Assembly: GCF_900107705.1 (NCBI RefSeq)
Contig: NZ_FNRE01000008.1
Location: 116,570-180,569, forward strand
DNA length: 64,000 nucleotides
Origin: Prevotella sp. tc2-28
GTDB taxonomy: Bacteria > Bacteroidota > Bacteroidia > Bacteroidales > Bacteroidaceae
Direction of reading: 5' to 3'
Shown: piece by piece, positions 18,475 through 27,215 of the stretch
How positions within the stretch are numbered: position 1 is the stretch's first letter
Layout of the letters: every line of letters starts with the position of its first letter
The notes under the pieces: model-generated
What the model saw: only the letters and a program-made list of their open reading frames with translations
Database searches by the model: none
What the model was told of the DNA's origin: nothing
Position numbers and translations under genes: made by a program

Positions 18475-20478
18475 ATGAAGAAGAAAAATATATTCATCGC
18501 AGGACTTGCTTTAATTGGCCTGAGCGCTTGTAGTGACTTCATGGAGCCTGAAGCTCCATCGAGCGTTACTGACGACTATGTGTTCAGCAACCTCAACGAA
18601 GCCAATTCCCTGCTTAACGGTGTCTATGCAGCTATTGCCAATAACAACACCTATGGCAATGCTTATCTGACAACCTACGATTTGAACAGCGATGTGGAGT
18701 TCACCACTAGCTCTGCCGAGTCTCAAGTGGCCGCCCACAATGAGTACAAACTGTTCGATGCCGAGGCCGACGCCAGCGGCCTGATGAGTACTTGGAATGC
18801 CGCCTACACACTGATAGAGCGCGCCAACAACTTTGTCAATGCTGCTGAAAGAAGCGGTCTTAAGGACAACGAGGATATGCTTCAGATGATTGGTGAGGCC
18901 AAGTGTATGCGTGCCATGCAATATCTTGACCTTGTGATTATGTTTGGCGATATTCCTTTCTCACTCACACGTTCTTACGATGCTGAAAGTCTGGTAATGC
19001 CTCAGACTGACCGCGACGTCATTCTAACCACCCTCATCAACGACTTGAAGGCTGCTGCTCCAAAGATGAAGCTTTCTTCCAATGTCACTCAGGGCATTGA
19101 GCGTTGTACCAAAGAGTTTGCCTGGGCTCTGATTGCCCGCATGGCGCTCTATCGCGGAGGTTATTCACTGCGTCCTAACGTAAATGCTCCGAAGGAAGTT
19201 GGCACCATGAAGCGCGCTGACGACTACATCGAGTATTATAAGGTCGCACGTGACTATTGTGACTCTGTTATGACTGCCGGTACACATAAACTTACAAAGG
19301 ACTGGTATCAGGTATTCATTGACGAATGTAACTATAAGGTTAACAATTCTGATGACCCCATCTTTGAGATTCCGTTTACAATGAACGTAAATGGTAATAT
19401 CGGCTATGCTCATGGTCCTAAGGGCGACGAGACTGCTGCTGGTGGAACAGAAGCTCCCAACTACTGGGGTACCAGCAATGGTGGTGTCCGCCTGAATGCA
19501 TTCTTCCGTTTCAGCTATGATCCTGAAGATGCTCGCCGTGATGCTATCGGATACTGGCGCTATGACGGATTTGGACAGCCTGTACTGCTCAACGACTACA
19601 ACAACTACTGTAACAAGTGGTCTAAGTTCTGGGATGAGGGACATCGTCAGGGTGTGACCAGCAGTGGCAACACTGGTATTAACTTCCCCTATATGCGCTA
19701 TGCAGATGTTTTGCTGATGTTTGCTGAAGCTGAGAATGAAATCAACAATGGTCCTACAGCAGCAGCTAAGTCTGCTCTGAAATCAGTTCGTGAGCGCGCA
19801 TTCCGCAATGCCACTAATAAGGCTTTAATGGTTGATGCTTACGTGGAGTCTGCAGGCAGCAAGGAAGAATTCTTCGATCTCATCTTCGACGAGCGTGCAT
19901 GGGAGTTTGCTGGTGAAGGCACACGTTGGAAGGATCTGGTACGTTGGAATCGTTATGCAGAAGTTGTATTCAAGACCTTCTGGACTTACTATGGTAAGGC
20001 AACAGATGACTATACCTACGATTTGGACGACAAATTCGATACCTATCCTACCGACATCTTCTATAAGATTGTAAATCCTGGAGATGAACTCTATCCTACA
20101 GATTACAACTATCCCAACAAGACACTGCCCGTTCTGAAATTCTTCAAGTATGAGTCAGACGATTTGGTTATTGACAACATGTGGGAGAACTTTGGTCTGA
20201 ACGGTAAGTACATGCCTCCTACGACTGGAGAAGATGCCTGGACACAGGCTTCATGGTTCAGCTGGCAGGATGACACAGGTGCACGTCCTCAGATTCGTTG
20301 CTCATTGCGTGGTTACATTTATATTGATGTAGAGGGTAATAAGATTCCCGCTACTATGCCTGAGCTGTCTGCTGATATGGACTTCAGCATTTTACCTCCG
20401 GTACGCTACATTCTCCCCATCCCACAGGATGCTGTTACGAGAAGTAATGGAGCTTATAAGAATTACTATGGTTATTAA
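18475..20478 (+). CDS. SusD-like surface glycan-binding lipoprotein (second)
   Basis: Partner of the preceding SusC, 667 residues. The lipoprotein signal (MKKKNIFIAGLALIGLSAC) puts the lipidated cysteine at residue 19. SusD features are present in order: a FMEPEAPSSVTDDYVF N-terminus, the tetratricopeptide-like helices (ANNFVNAAERSGLKDNEDM, GEAKCMRAMQYLDLVIMFGDIPF), YMRYADVLLMFAEAENEI and ERAWEFAGEGTRWKDLVRWNRY. It is co-transcribed with susC and with the lipoprotein gene that begins 20 bases downstream. Confidence 0.94.
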   Translation: MKKKNIFIAGLALIGLSACSDFMEPEAPSSVTDDYVFSNLNEANSLLNGVYAAIANNNTYGNAYLTTYDLNSDVEFTTSSAESQVAAHNEYKLFDAEADASGLMSTWNAAYTLIERANNFVNAAERSGLKDNEDMLQMIGEAKCMRAMQYLDLVIMFGDIPFSLTRSYDAESLVMPQTDRDVILTTLINDLKAAAPKMKLSSNVTQGIERCTKEFAWALIARMALYRGGYSLRPNVNAPKEVGTMKRADDYIEYYKVARDYCDSVMTAGTHKLTKDWYQVFIDECNYKVNNSDDPIFEIPFTMNVNGNIGYAHGPKGDETAAGGTEAPNYWGTSNGGVRLNAFFRFSYDPEDARRDAIGYWRYDGFGQPVLLNDYNNYCNKWSKFWDEGHRQGVTSSGNTGINFPYMRYADVLLMFAEAENEINNGPTAAAKSALKSVRERAFRNATNKALMVDAYVESAGSKEEFFDLIFDERAWEFAGEGTRWKDLVRWNRYAEVVFKTFWTYYGKATDDYTYDLDDKFDTYPTDIFYKIVNPGDELYPTDYNYPNKTLPVLKFFKYESDDLVIDNMWENFGLNGKYMPPTTGEDAWTQASWFSWQDDTGARPQIRCSLRGYIYIDVEGNKIPATMPELSADMDFSILPPVRYILPIPQDAVTRSNGAYKNYYGY

Positions 20479-20498
20479 TTCTAAAACATTGACTTACG

Positions 20499-22880
20499 AT
20501 GAAAAAATATAGTATTTTCCTCCTTATGCTTTTGGCAAGTGCCTCTATGGTGCTTACCAGCTGTAAGGACGACGACAAAGCAACAGACAACTACACTCAT
20601 CAGAGTGACCGTCTGTTCATGCCTCAGTTCCGCGTTACGCAGAACACAGGCAATAGTTCCGACCAATATGGTTGTGGATCTGCTGCCCAATTCCAATATA
20701 GTGGAAGCACTCATGTCAACGACATCTGGTTGAACTGGTATGCCGTAGACGGTGCTGTTGCCTATCACCTGAAAGGAAAGGTTCAAGGCGGTCGTTGGAA
20801 TAACGATGAGGTACTTGACACCATTCTTTACGTGAAGGACGGCAAGCATCCATTGAGCTTCCTTCATCAGGACTTGGCCTATTCTACAGGCTATCTCTAT
20901 TGCTTGCAAGCTATCTCTCCAAAGGGTGAAGCTTATAACTCAAAGTGGTCAGGATGGATTGGCGAGGCTGCTGATGGTTCTGACGACCTTGGACACCAAG
21001 CAGACATGAGTCGTGACGACGACCGTGGTGCATTGTTCACAGGTTCGCTGAACACTGGTATGCGTTACGATATTCCCTCTGTATTCTCAGTAGAGAATGT
21101 AACAAAGACCACCATGCGAGTTAATTTTGCTACGACTGTAGAAGGTATTGATAGTTACAAAGACTTCCTCGCTGCTTCTCAAAATCTCGTTTACAACCCA
21201 GAGAGCAACACATGGGTGTTCGATAGAATCACACTTGAGCCTTCTGCCGACAACGCCGACCTGCCAACGATTACACGTGAAATCACATCAGCTGATTTGG
21301 CTAAAGGCTACGTGGATTTCGATGGTTTGGAGCCCAACGCTGCCTATATTATTAATGGTTGGAACACAAAGGTTCCTCGCCATTTTGATGGTAACTTCAA
21401 TAGTGCCATGGTTCGTATGCAAGGTGATCCACAAGATCCTATCGTTATTAAGTGGGCTCCAGATCCAAACGATACGATTCTTGCCAATACCGTAAAGAAT
21501 GCAAAGGAATTGTTGGGTAAAGCCACGCGTATTGATACCGTTTTCATCAACTATATGAAGGACAATACTATTCCAGAAGGTCAGATTTACTATCTTGAGG
21601 GAGGTAAGACCTATTATATGACTTCCAGCTTTAACATGACAAAGGGCTTTACTCTGGAGACCAACCCAGATGATATTGCAGCAGGTAAGGGCCGTGCAGA
21701 GGTTCTTCTTGGTGTTGGAACAAGCGACGACGCAGGCATGTCTGGCAATGCCGTTACCATTATGCTTTGCCGTAATGCAGCCAGCGGTGCTGAGAACGGT
21801 GTTTCGCTGGGTATCCAGCCTATACGCTTCAACCAGATCAATTTCCATCCTCATATTGTATGGAACTACATGGATAAGAATGGTAAAGGCGGTAACTCAC
21901 AATACAGCATTGGCGGTAACTATTTTATCAACATGAACTCTCAAGGCTTGTCATTCTCATTGAGCGAACTTAGCATTACCAACTGTTCGTTCAGTGGTCT
22001 GACCCGTGGATTCATCCGATTCCAGGGTCCAAACCGCCAGCTCATCGAGCACATGACTGTCGAGGGATGTGTATTCACCGACTGTGGTCCATACGATGCT
22101 AACGGTCGTGGATACTCGTGGTTTGCTGGTCCTGGTAACCGTAAGGACTCTAACTTCTTCAAAGACCTGAAGATTAAGAACAACTCATTTATTGATGTGC
22201 CTAAGCATGCATTCGTATCAGAAAACGGTAACCTGCCTTGGCCTGCCGGAACCACATGGAACATCGAGATAGAGAACAACACGTTTGTCAACCTCAGCCC
22301 ACGCTCCAGTAGTTCTGGTCATGGATTGTTCCTTGAGACTCGCTATGCTCCCGCCGGCAGTAAGATTACCGTTAAGAAGAACCTCTTTGTCACAGTACGT
22401 AAGGGCGATAGCGACGACCGTAGTCTCTACATGCGTGGTATGCGCATTGACACCAAGGACATGTCTTATGACTTCGCAGACAACTATGCAACAACCGTTC
22501 CTGCATGGGGTAGCTATAAGGCATCGACAGATGCTTCAACGACATTGAATGATGGTCTGTTCACCAACTATCCGTTCAGCCACACATCAAGCGGTGCAGG
22601 TTATCAGAAGGGTGCCCTCAACATTGGAGGATACGGTGAGACACAGATCAAGTTCGGTGACAATCGCAACGAAAACGAAAGTGATGCCGTTGGTTATCAG
22701 TTGACTCCAGAGGAGCTCTTCAAAGACCCACAGCCACTGGGTGTAAATGGTGATGCCAACATGCATCGTCATAATGTTGACGGTTTCTACTACAACCTGA
22801 CTGAACGCGTAAAGGCTCACCCCATCTATACCAAGAAGATTGGTGACCAGCGTTGGGCTACAGGTGCAGCTTGGAAGTAA
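20499..22880 (+). CDS. Surface lipoprotein with Fn3-like and beta-helix domains (DUF4957/DUF5123-like)
   Basis: A protein of 793 residues with a lipoprotein signal (MKKYSIFLLMLLASASMVLTSC). Residues about 40-160 look like a fibronectin III-type domain (IWLNWYAVDGAVAYHLKGKV). Residues about 330-640 look like a parallel beta-helix with stacked turns (LSITNCSFSGLTRGFIRFQG, KIKNNSFIDVPKHAF, IENNTFVNL), in the style of the DUF4957/DUF5123 pair often found behind SusC/SusD in pectin loci. It occupies the SusE/F position of the operon. It could be a surface glycan-binding protein or an uncharacterised lyase: the beta-helix is the fold of pectate lyases, but I could not identify catalytic residues. 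A terminator follows, ending the three-gene transcript. Confidence 0.78.
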   Translation: MKKYSIFLLMLLASASMVLTSCKDDDKATDNYTHQSDRLFMPQFRVTQNTGNSSDQYGCGSAAQFQYSGSTHVNDIWLNWYAVDGAVAYHLKGKVQGGRWNNDEVLDTILYVKDGKHPLSFLHQDLAYSTGYLYCLQAISPKGEAYNSKWSGWIGEAADGSDDLGHQADMSRDDDRGALFTGSLNTGMRYDIPSVFSVENVTKTTMRVNFATTVEGIDSYKDFLAASQNLVYNPESNTWVFDRITLEPSADNADLPTITREITSADLAKGYVDFDGLEPNAAYIINGWNTKVPRHFDGNFNSAMVRMQGDPQDPIVIKWAPDPNDTILANTVKNAKELLGKATRIDTVFINYMKDNTIPEGQIYYLEGGKTYYMTSSFNMTKGFTLETNPDDIAAGKGRAEVLLGVGTSDDAGMSGNAVTIMLCRNAASGAENGVSLGIQPIRFNQINFHPHIVWNYMDKNGKGGNSQYSIGGNYFINMNSQGLSFSLSELSITNCSFSGLTRGFIRFQGPNRQLIEHMTVEGCVFTDCGPYDANGRGYSWFAGPGNRKDSNFFKDLKIKNNSFIDVPKHAFVSENGNLPWPAGTTWNIEIENNTFVNLSPRSSSSGHGLFLETRYAPAGSKITVKKNLFVTVRKGDSDDRSLYMRGMRIDTKDMSYDFADNYATTVPAWGSYKASTDASTTLNDGLFTNYPFSHTSSGAGYQKGALNIGGYGETQIKFGDNRNENESDAVGYQLTPEELFKDPQPLGVNGDANMHRHNVDGFYYNLTERVKAHPIYTKKIGDQRWATGAAWK

Positions 22881-22903
22881 GCAATACTCTATAATCACTA
22901 AAA

Positions 22904-22936
22904 AGGCGGACACCACCACGGTGCCCGCTTTTTTTG
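22904..22936 (+). terminator. Intrinsic terminator after the susCD-lipoprotein operon
   Basis: GCGGACACC (from 22906) pairs with GGTGCCCGC apart from one mismatch, followed by a T7 run. Confidence 0.85.
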
Positions 22937-22944
22937 AAGATTCT

Positions 22945-22958
22945 GCGTAAACCTTTAC
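22945..22958 (+). promoter_or_regulatory. Candidate operator, GCGTAAACCTTTAC
   Basis: Near-perfect palindrome (CGTAAA-cc-TTTACG, 22946-22959), 69 bp before the -7 box at 23014. It is related to the sites at 1712 and 15059 but one helical turn further upstream. Confidence 0.4.
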
Positions 22959-22989
22959 GGAAGATTTCTTTGTAAAATCGAAACAAATG

Positions 22990-23021
22990 TTTGGCTGAAT
23001 CAAAGATTTGTCGTAATTTTG
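22990..23021 (+). promoter_or_regulatory. Promoter of the small secreted protein gene
   Basis: TTTG (22990-22993), 20 bases, TAATTTTG (23014-23021). Confidence 0.88.
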
Positions 23022-23083
23022 CAATGAGTTTAAACTCATTTAAATAACTTATATACTAACATTTTAAACAAAACAAAAAGCGT

Positions 23084-23719
23084 ATGAAGAAATTTTTTAC
23101 TCTAATTGCAATGGCTCTTATGGCCGTAGGTGCAAACGCACAAACCAAATTGATTAATTATCCTGAAAGTAAAGATGGCATTACATTGAAAACAACTGAT
23201 CCTGATCAGGTTACTTATTCAACAGTGAAGATTCACACCAACACTGATGCTGTAGAAGGAATCAAGTTTGGTAAATCATTCAAAAACGAAACAGCTGAGT
23301 ATTATTATGCTGAACTGTCTGTTGCCGGTGGTTTCAAAACGGGCGATGTGATTACAATAGCAGGTGCATACAACCATGATGATGAAAAAACTGCCACAAT
23401 TGCTTTCCGTTCTGCACTTGATGGTTCTGCATTCTATACTACAGAGAATTTTGTAAACGGAAAAAAATCTGCTGACGACCCCGTAGATCAAAAATACACT
23501 CTACAAGCAGATGCAGATGCGTTATACATAGGTAGATCTGGTGGAACTGGTACATTTATTACAAAGTTGATTATTACTCGTGGCACCACTGGCATCAACG
23601 CTGTAAAGTCTGAGACTATTGACGTAAACGCTCCTGTCTACAACCTCGCTGGTCAGCAGGTTGACAAGAGCTATAAGGGTGTAGTGATTCAGAATGGCGT
23701 AAAGCACATTCAGAAGTAA
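23084..23719 (+). CDS. Small secreted protein of unknown function with C-terminal sorting tail
   Basis: The product has 211 residues. It starts with a clear signal peptide (MKKFFTLIAMALMAVGANA) and ends with a secretion-type tail (VYNLAGQQVDKSYKGVVIQ). In between lie about 140 residues of likely beta-sandwich (YYYAELSVAGGFKTGDVITIAGAY, YTLQADADALYIGRSGGTGTFITKLII). I recognise no catalytic motif. The gene has its own full-consensus promoter, an operator-like palindrome and a terminator, so it is a stand-alone, probably strongly expressed transcript in the middle of the pectin locus. A small carbohydrate-binding protein for pectin is the most economical guess, but that is inference. Confidence 0.7.
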   Translation: MKKFFTLIAMALMAVGANAQTKLINYPESKDGITLKTTDPDQVTYSTVKIHTNTDAVEGIKFGKSFKNETAEYYYAELSVAGGFKTGDVITIAGAYNHDDEKTATIAFRSALDGSAFYTTENFVNGKKSADDPVDQKYTLQADADALYIGRSGGTGTFITKLIITRGTTGINAVKSETIDVNAPVYNLAGQQVDKSYKGVVIQNGVKHIQK

Positions 23720-23743
23720 TCAAAACCTTCAATAAATACTACG

Positions 23744-23780
23744 AGGGCGGACACTACCAATGGTTGTCCGCCCTTAATAT
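23744..23780 (+). terminator. Intrinsic terminator after the small secreted protein gene
   Basis: Perfect 10-bp inverted repeat AGGGCGGACA (23744-23753) against 23765-23774, followed by TAATATATAA rather than a pure T run. Confidence 0.75.
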
Positions 23781-23844
23781 ATAATGATAAATTGGTGACT
23801 TTTCAGTTAAGATCTTGCAAATAAATCCGTTTCCAAACTAAATA

Positions 23845-23876
23845 TTTGGAAGTTTCATGAATAGTTCGTACCTTTG
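23845..23876 (+). promoter_or_regulatory. Promoter of the lyase-lyase-GH3 operon
   Basis: TTTG (23845-23848), 20 bases, TACCTTTG (23869-23876). It excludes the in-frame TTG at 23874 as start and supports ATG 23904. Confidence 0.9.
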
Positions 23877-23903
23877 CAGAAACAAACTACAAACAAAACA
23901 AAC

Positions 23904-25343
23904 ATGACGCTAAACAGACTATTAATGATTGTCTGGGTACTTGCTAATTCTATGCTGACTCAAGCACAGGAGAAGCTACTGGCATTCCCAGGAGCAGAAG
24001 GTTTCGGCCGCTACACCACTGGCGGACGAGGTGGTGAGGTCTACCACGTCACCACCTTGGAAGACGGTCCGCAGAAAGGTACACTACGATGGGCTAATGC
24101 ACAGCAAGGTCCTAAAACGATTGTTTTTGACGTATCAGGAACCATCTTTCTGAAATCGCCTTTGAGGTTCTCGCCAAACACGACGGTGGCAGGACAAACG
24201 GCTCCCGGCGATGGAATCTGCTTGGCAGACTACCCTGTATCCGTTACTTCCAACAACATCATTCGCTACGTGCGTTTTCGATTGGGAAACCGTCAGGTGG
24301 CTCATCATGAGGGTGATGGTCTGGGAGGCAGTCGCAGTCAGGACATCATCATCGACCATTGCTCCATCAGCTGGTCTATCGACGAGTGTCTGTCCGTCTA
24401 CGGAAATCGTGACTTCACCGTACAATGGTGCATCATATCACAAAGTCTGAACAATGCAGGCCACCAGAAAGGCAAGCATGGCTATGGCGGCAACTGGGGC
24501 GGCAGTGGCGCTTCTTATCACCATAACCTGATCGCACATCACACATCCCGTACTCCGCGATTGGGTCCAAGCCCGTTTACTCAAGAAGATGAGCGCATGG
24601 ACTTGCGCAACAATGTCATCTACAACTGGACGGAAAACGGATGCTACGGAGGTGAGGCTATGACGGTGAATATCGTGAACAACTATTATAAGCCGGGACC
24701 GGGCACACCGACAGATCTTCGAGGCATGCGCATTGCCGCACCTAATATACGCACCTCGAAATATACTCACCACGGAACAGAACGCCCTAACGTATGGGAT
24801 AAGATGTGGCATGTGTGGGGTAAATATTATGTGGAAGGCAACGTCAATGCGAAATATCCAGAGGTGACTCGTCACAACTGGGATTATGGCGTATGGAACC
24901 AGATAGACCGACTGGGAAACGATGGCACCTATACTGCTGTTACACAAGATACCATCCGACTGCGTGAGCCCATGCCGTTTGCGCCTGTCGTCACGCACAC
25001 CGCAGAGAAAGCCTACGAGTTAGTGCTACAGAAAGCCGGTGCCAGCCTGCATCGTGATGCGCTGGACAAGATGATTGTCAAAGATGTCCGCGAGGGCACT
25101 GCCACCTTTACCGGTGAAGGTTGCTCACCAGGCATCATCAATACCCAGAACGATGTCAAGATAGGCGACAGTCCCTGGCCAGAGCTGAAAAGCAATCCTG
25201 CTCCCAAGGACACTGACGGCGACGGGATTCCCGACGCATGGGAGCGTCGCCATGGGCTGAATCCCCATGATAAAAAAGATGGCAAGCTGACCAGCAAGGA
25301 CGGCTATACTAATCTGGAACTATACATGAATGAAATAAACTAA
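23904..25343 (+). CDS. Secreted pectate lyase, PL1-like, with calcium-binding-type C-terminus
   Basis: This lyase of 479 residues belongs to a different PL1 branch from the other three. The signal peptide (MTLNRLLMIVWVLANSMLTQA) leads into FPGAEGFGRYTTGGRGGEVYHV, the hallmark N-terminus of this branch. Conserved helix motifs follow: NIIRYVRFRLGNR, DIIIDHCSISWSIDECLSVYG, and HTSRTPRLG containing the presumed catalytic arginine. The C-terminus (DTDGDGIPDAWERRHGLNP) resembles a thrombospondin type 3 or dockerin-like calcium loop. It is the first gene of an operon with another PL1 and a GH3, with gaps of 10 and 5 bases. Its product should release unsaturated oligogalacturonides at the surface or in the periplasm. 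Confidence 0.92.
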   Translation: MTLNRLLMIVWVLANSMLTQAQEKLLAFPGAEGFGRYTTGGRGGEVYHVTTLEDGPQKGTLRWANAQQGPKTIVFDVSGTIFLKSPLRFSPNTTVAGQTAPGDGICLADYPVSVTSNNIIRYVRFRLGNRQVAHHEGDGLGGSRSQDIIIDHCSISWSIDECLSVYGNRDFTVQWCIISQSLNNAGHQKGKHGYGGNWGGSGASYHHNLIAHHTSRTPRLGPSPFTQEDERMDLRNNVIYNWTENGCYGGEAMTVNIVNNYYKPGPGTPTDLRGMRIAAPNIRTSKYTHHGTERPNVWDKMWHVWGKYYVEGNVNAKYPEVTRHNWDYGVWNQIDRLGNDGTYTAVTQDTIRLREPMPFAPVVTHTAEKAYELVLQKAGASLHRDALDKMIVKDVREGTATFTGEGCSPGIINTQNDVKIGDSPWPELKSNPAPKDTDGDGIPDAWERRHGLNPHDKKDGKLTSKDGYTNLELYMNEIN

Positions 25344-25353
25344 CAAAACAAAC

Positions 25354-27210
25354 ATGATAATGAAAAAAAATCTAATGATTCTCATGAGCGCCATAGTTCT
25401 CCTACCTGCTATGGCCACCAACAACGTAGCACCATGGGGCTGGGCAACCTGCTCCGACGAGTCAGGCGCTGCGTACACTTTAAACGGAGGAAATTTCTCG
25501 GATGCTACAACCGTCACCCTGACTGCTCTTGGTGACGGCAAGACCGACGATTCGCAAATCAAGCAAGCCATTGCCAAAAACGACATCATCATCTTCGACG
25601 GTTCCAAAGGCGACTTCACCATTGGCGAGACCATGAAGATTTCGTCAACGAAAAACAAGACCCTCATCGGCATCAACAATGCCCGACTGTGTACGAAGTT
25701 CTTCCTGACCGATGAGGACAATGCCTACCTGAAGAGTCAGAACCTCGAAGGACTGAGCAGCACAGATCAATACACTGGCACCCTGCCCGATGGCACGACC
25801 CTGACCTGCGACCGACGGGCCTTCTTCACCAAGAAAGCCATCATGGAGCTGCAGTATCAGAAGACAGGAGCCTATTCGCTGCCCAACAAGTCGGGAATCT
25901 TCCACATCGAGACCTCCAGCGAGAATATCATCATCCGCAACCTCTCGCTCATTGGCCCGGGGGCTGTCGACATCGACGGTGCCGACCTCATCACCAATCA
26001 GGGTAAGCACATCTGGATTGACCACTGCACATTCGTAGACTCGCAGGATGGCGCACTGGACAGCAAGGTGTGCGACTGGGCAACCTACACCTACAACCAC
26101 TTCTACTACACCTCGCGCAGCTATTCACATGCCTATACCTGCGGCTGCGGATGGGTGAGCAACCACGAGATGGTGATCCACATGACCTTTGCCTGCAACA
26201 TCTGGGGCGAAGGCTGTATGCGCCGACTGCCACAGGCCGATGACTGCTACATACACCTCGTCAACAACTATCACAACTGCCCCGGCAATAGTGTTGGCAT
26301 GACCATTAACAGTTACAGCAAAGCATTAGTTGAGGGCAACTATGCAGCTGCCGGTGTCAACAAGCCACTCGATGGCAGTGGGGCTAACCGCAACGTCACC
26401 GCAAAGGATAACAGTTTCTCGGCTTCCTCCGTGGGCGAGCCGGTGTCTGTTCCCTACACATACAACAAAATTGCCGCCGCCGATGTACCCGCCACACTGA
26501 GAGGCGAAGAGGGGGCCGGAGCCAAGTTAGGCAACGATGCCGAATACATTCTCTCCACCATCCCGACCAAAGACCGCGGAACAAAGACATCCTCACTGTA
26601 TTATTTTGTCGATGGGCTGGTCGGCAAAAACAGTAGCGGACTGTCGACGGTAGATTTCAGTGACGGTGCTACCTTAGTGCTGAACAATAGCAGCAAGGCT
26701 TGGTCCAATGGCACTGCTGTCACCATCGACGGCGAAAGCTATACCACGCTGAAACTGTCGAACGGCGCAGAAAACATCTTCACCGCACCAGAAGGCAAAG
26801 ATGTCAGAAGCATCACCTTCTATTCCTATATCAATGTGAAGGAAGAGAACATCAACTTCACGACTTATCCTGAATATGGCTTCCGCACATGCTATTGGGG
26901 CAAGGTGGCAGACCAGTCATACACAGAGTCTGCATCCGACGTGCAGATACTCAAGTCAAGAGACCCAAAGAGTCCTGATATAGCCACCTTCACCATCAAT
27001 CCGACACATGTGGTGAAATTCAGCAACAAGGGTGAACAGCTTTGCTTCGCCATGAAGGTGACCTATGTCGAGCAGTCTACAGGCATCTCAGCACCTCGCA
27101 CCATACAACAACCTACAGATCATGCTGTCTACAGCCTCCAGGGTGTCCGCGTGGACAAGCCCTCCAAGGGCATTTATATTCAAAACGGAAAGAAGATTAT
27201 TATTAAGTAA
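25354..27210 (+). CDS. Divergent PL1-like secreted protein with C-terminal sorting tail
   Basis: A protein of 618 residues with signal peptide and PL1 fold related to the genes at 1800 and 3028 (shared NKTLIGINNARLCTKF, WIDHCTFVDSQDGALDS). The active-site segment reads RRLPQADDCYIHLVNNYH: the presumed catalytic R291 and P293 remain, but the second arginine of the RxPxxR motif is D296. The strand normally reading TVSW is also changed (DWATYTYNHFYY), and the surroundings are cysteine-rich. So it may have altered substrate binding or reduced activity. Residues about 410-580 form a second beta-rich domain. The protein ends with VYSLQGVRVDKPSKGIYIQN. An ATG two codons downstream is an equally possible start. 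Confidence 0.85.
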   Translation: MIMKKNLMILMSAIVLLPAMATNNVAPWGWATCSDESGAAYTLNGGNFSDATTVTLTALGDGKTDDSQIKQAIAKNDIIIFDGSKGDFTIGETMKISSTKNKTLIGINNARLCTKFFLTDEDNAYLKSQNLEGLSSTDQYTGTLPDGTTLTCDRRAFFTKKAIMELQYQKTGAYSLPNKSGIFHIETSSENIIIRNLSLIGPGAVDIDGADLITNQGKHIWIDHCTFVDSQDGALDSKVCDWATYTYNHFYYTSRSYSHAYTCGCGWVSNHEMVIHMTFACNIWGEGCMRRLPQADDCYIHLVNNYHNCPGNSVGMTINSYSKALVEGNYAAAGVNKPLDGSGANRNVTAKDNSFSASSVGEPVSVPYTYNKIAAADVPATLRGEEGAGAKLGNDAEYILSTIPTKDRGTKTSSLYYFVDGLVGKNSSGLSTVDFSDGATLVLNNSSKAWSNGTAVTIDGESYTTLKLSNGAENIFTAPEGKDVRSITFYSYINVKEENINFTTYPEYGFRTCYWGKVADQSYTESASDVQILKSRDPKSPDIATFTINPTHVVKFSNKGEQLCFAMKVTYVEQSTGISAPRTIQQPTDHAVYSLQGVRVDKPSKGIYIQNGKKIIIK

Positions 27211-27215
27211 AGACT

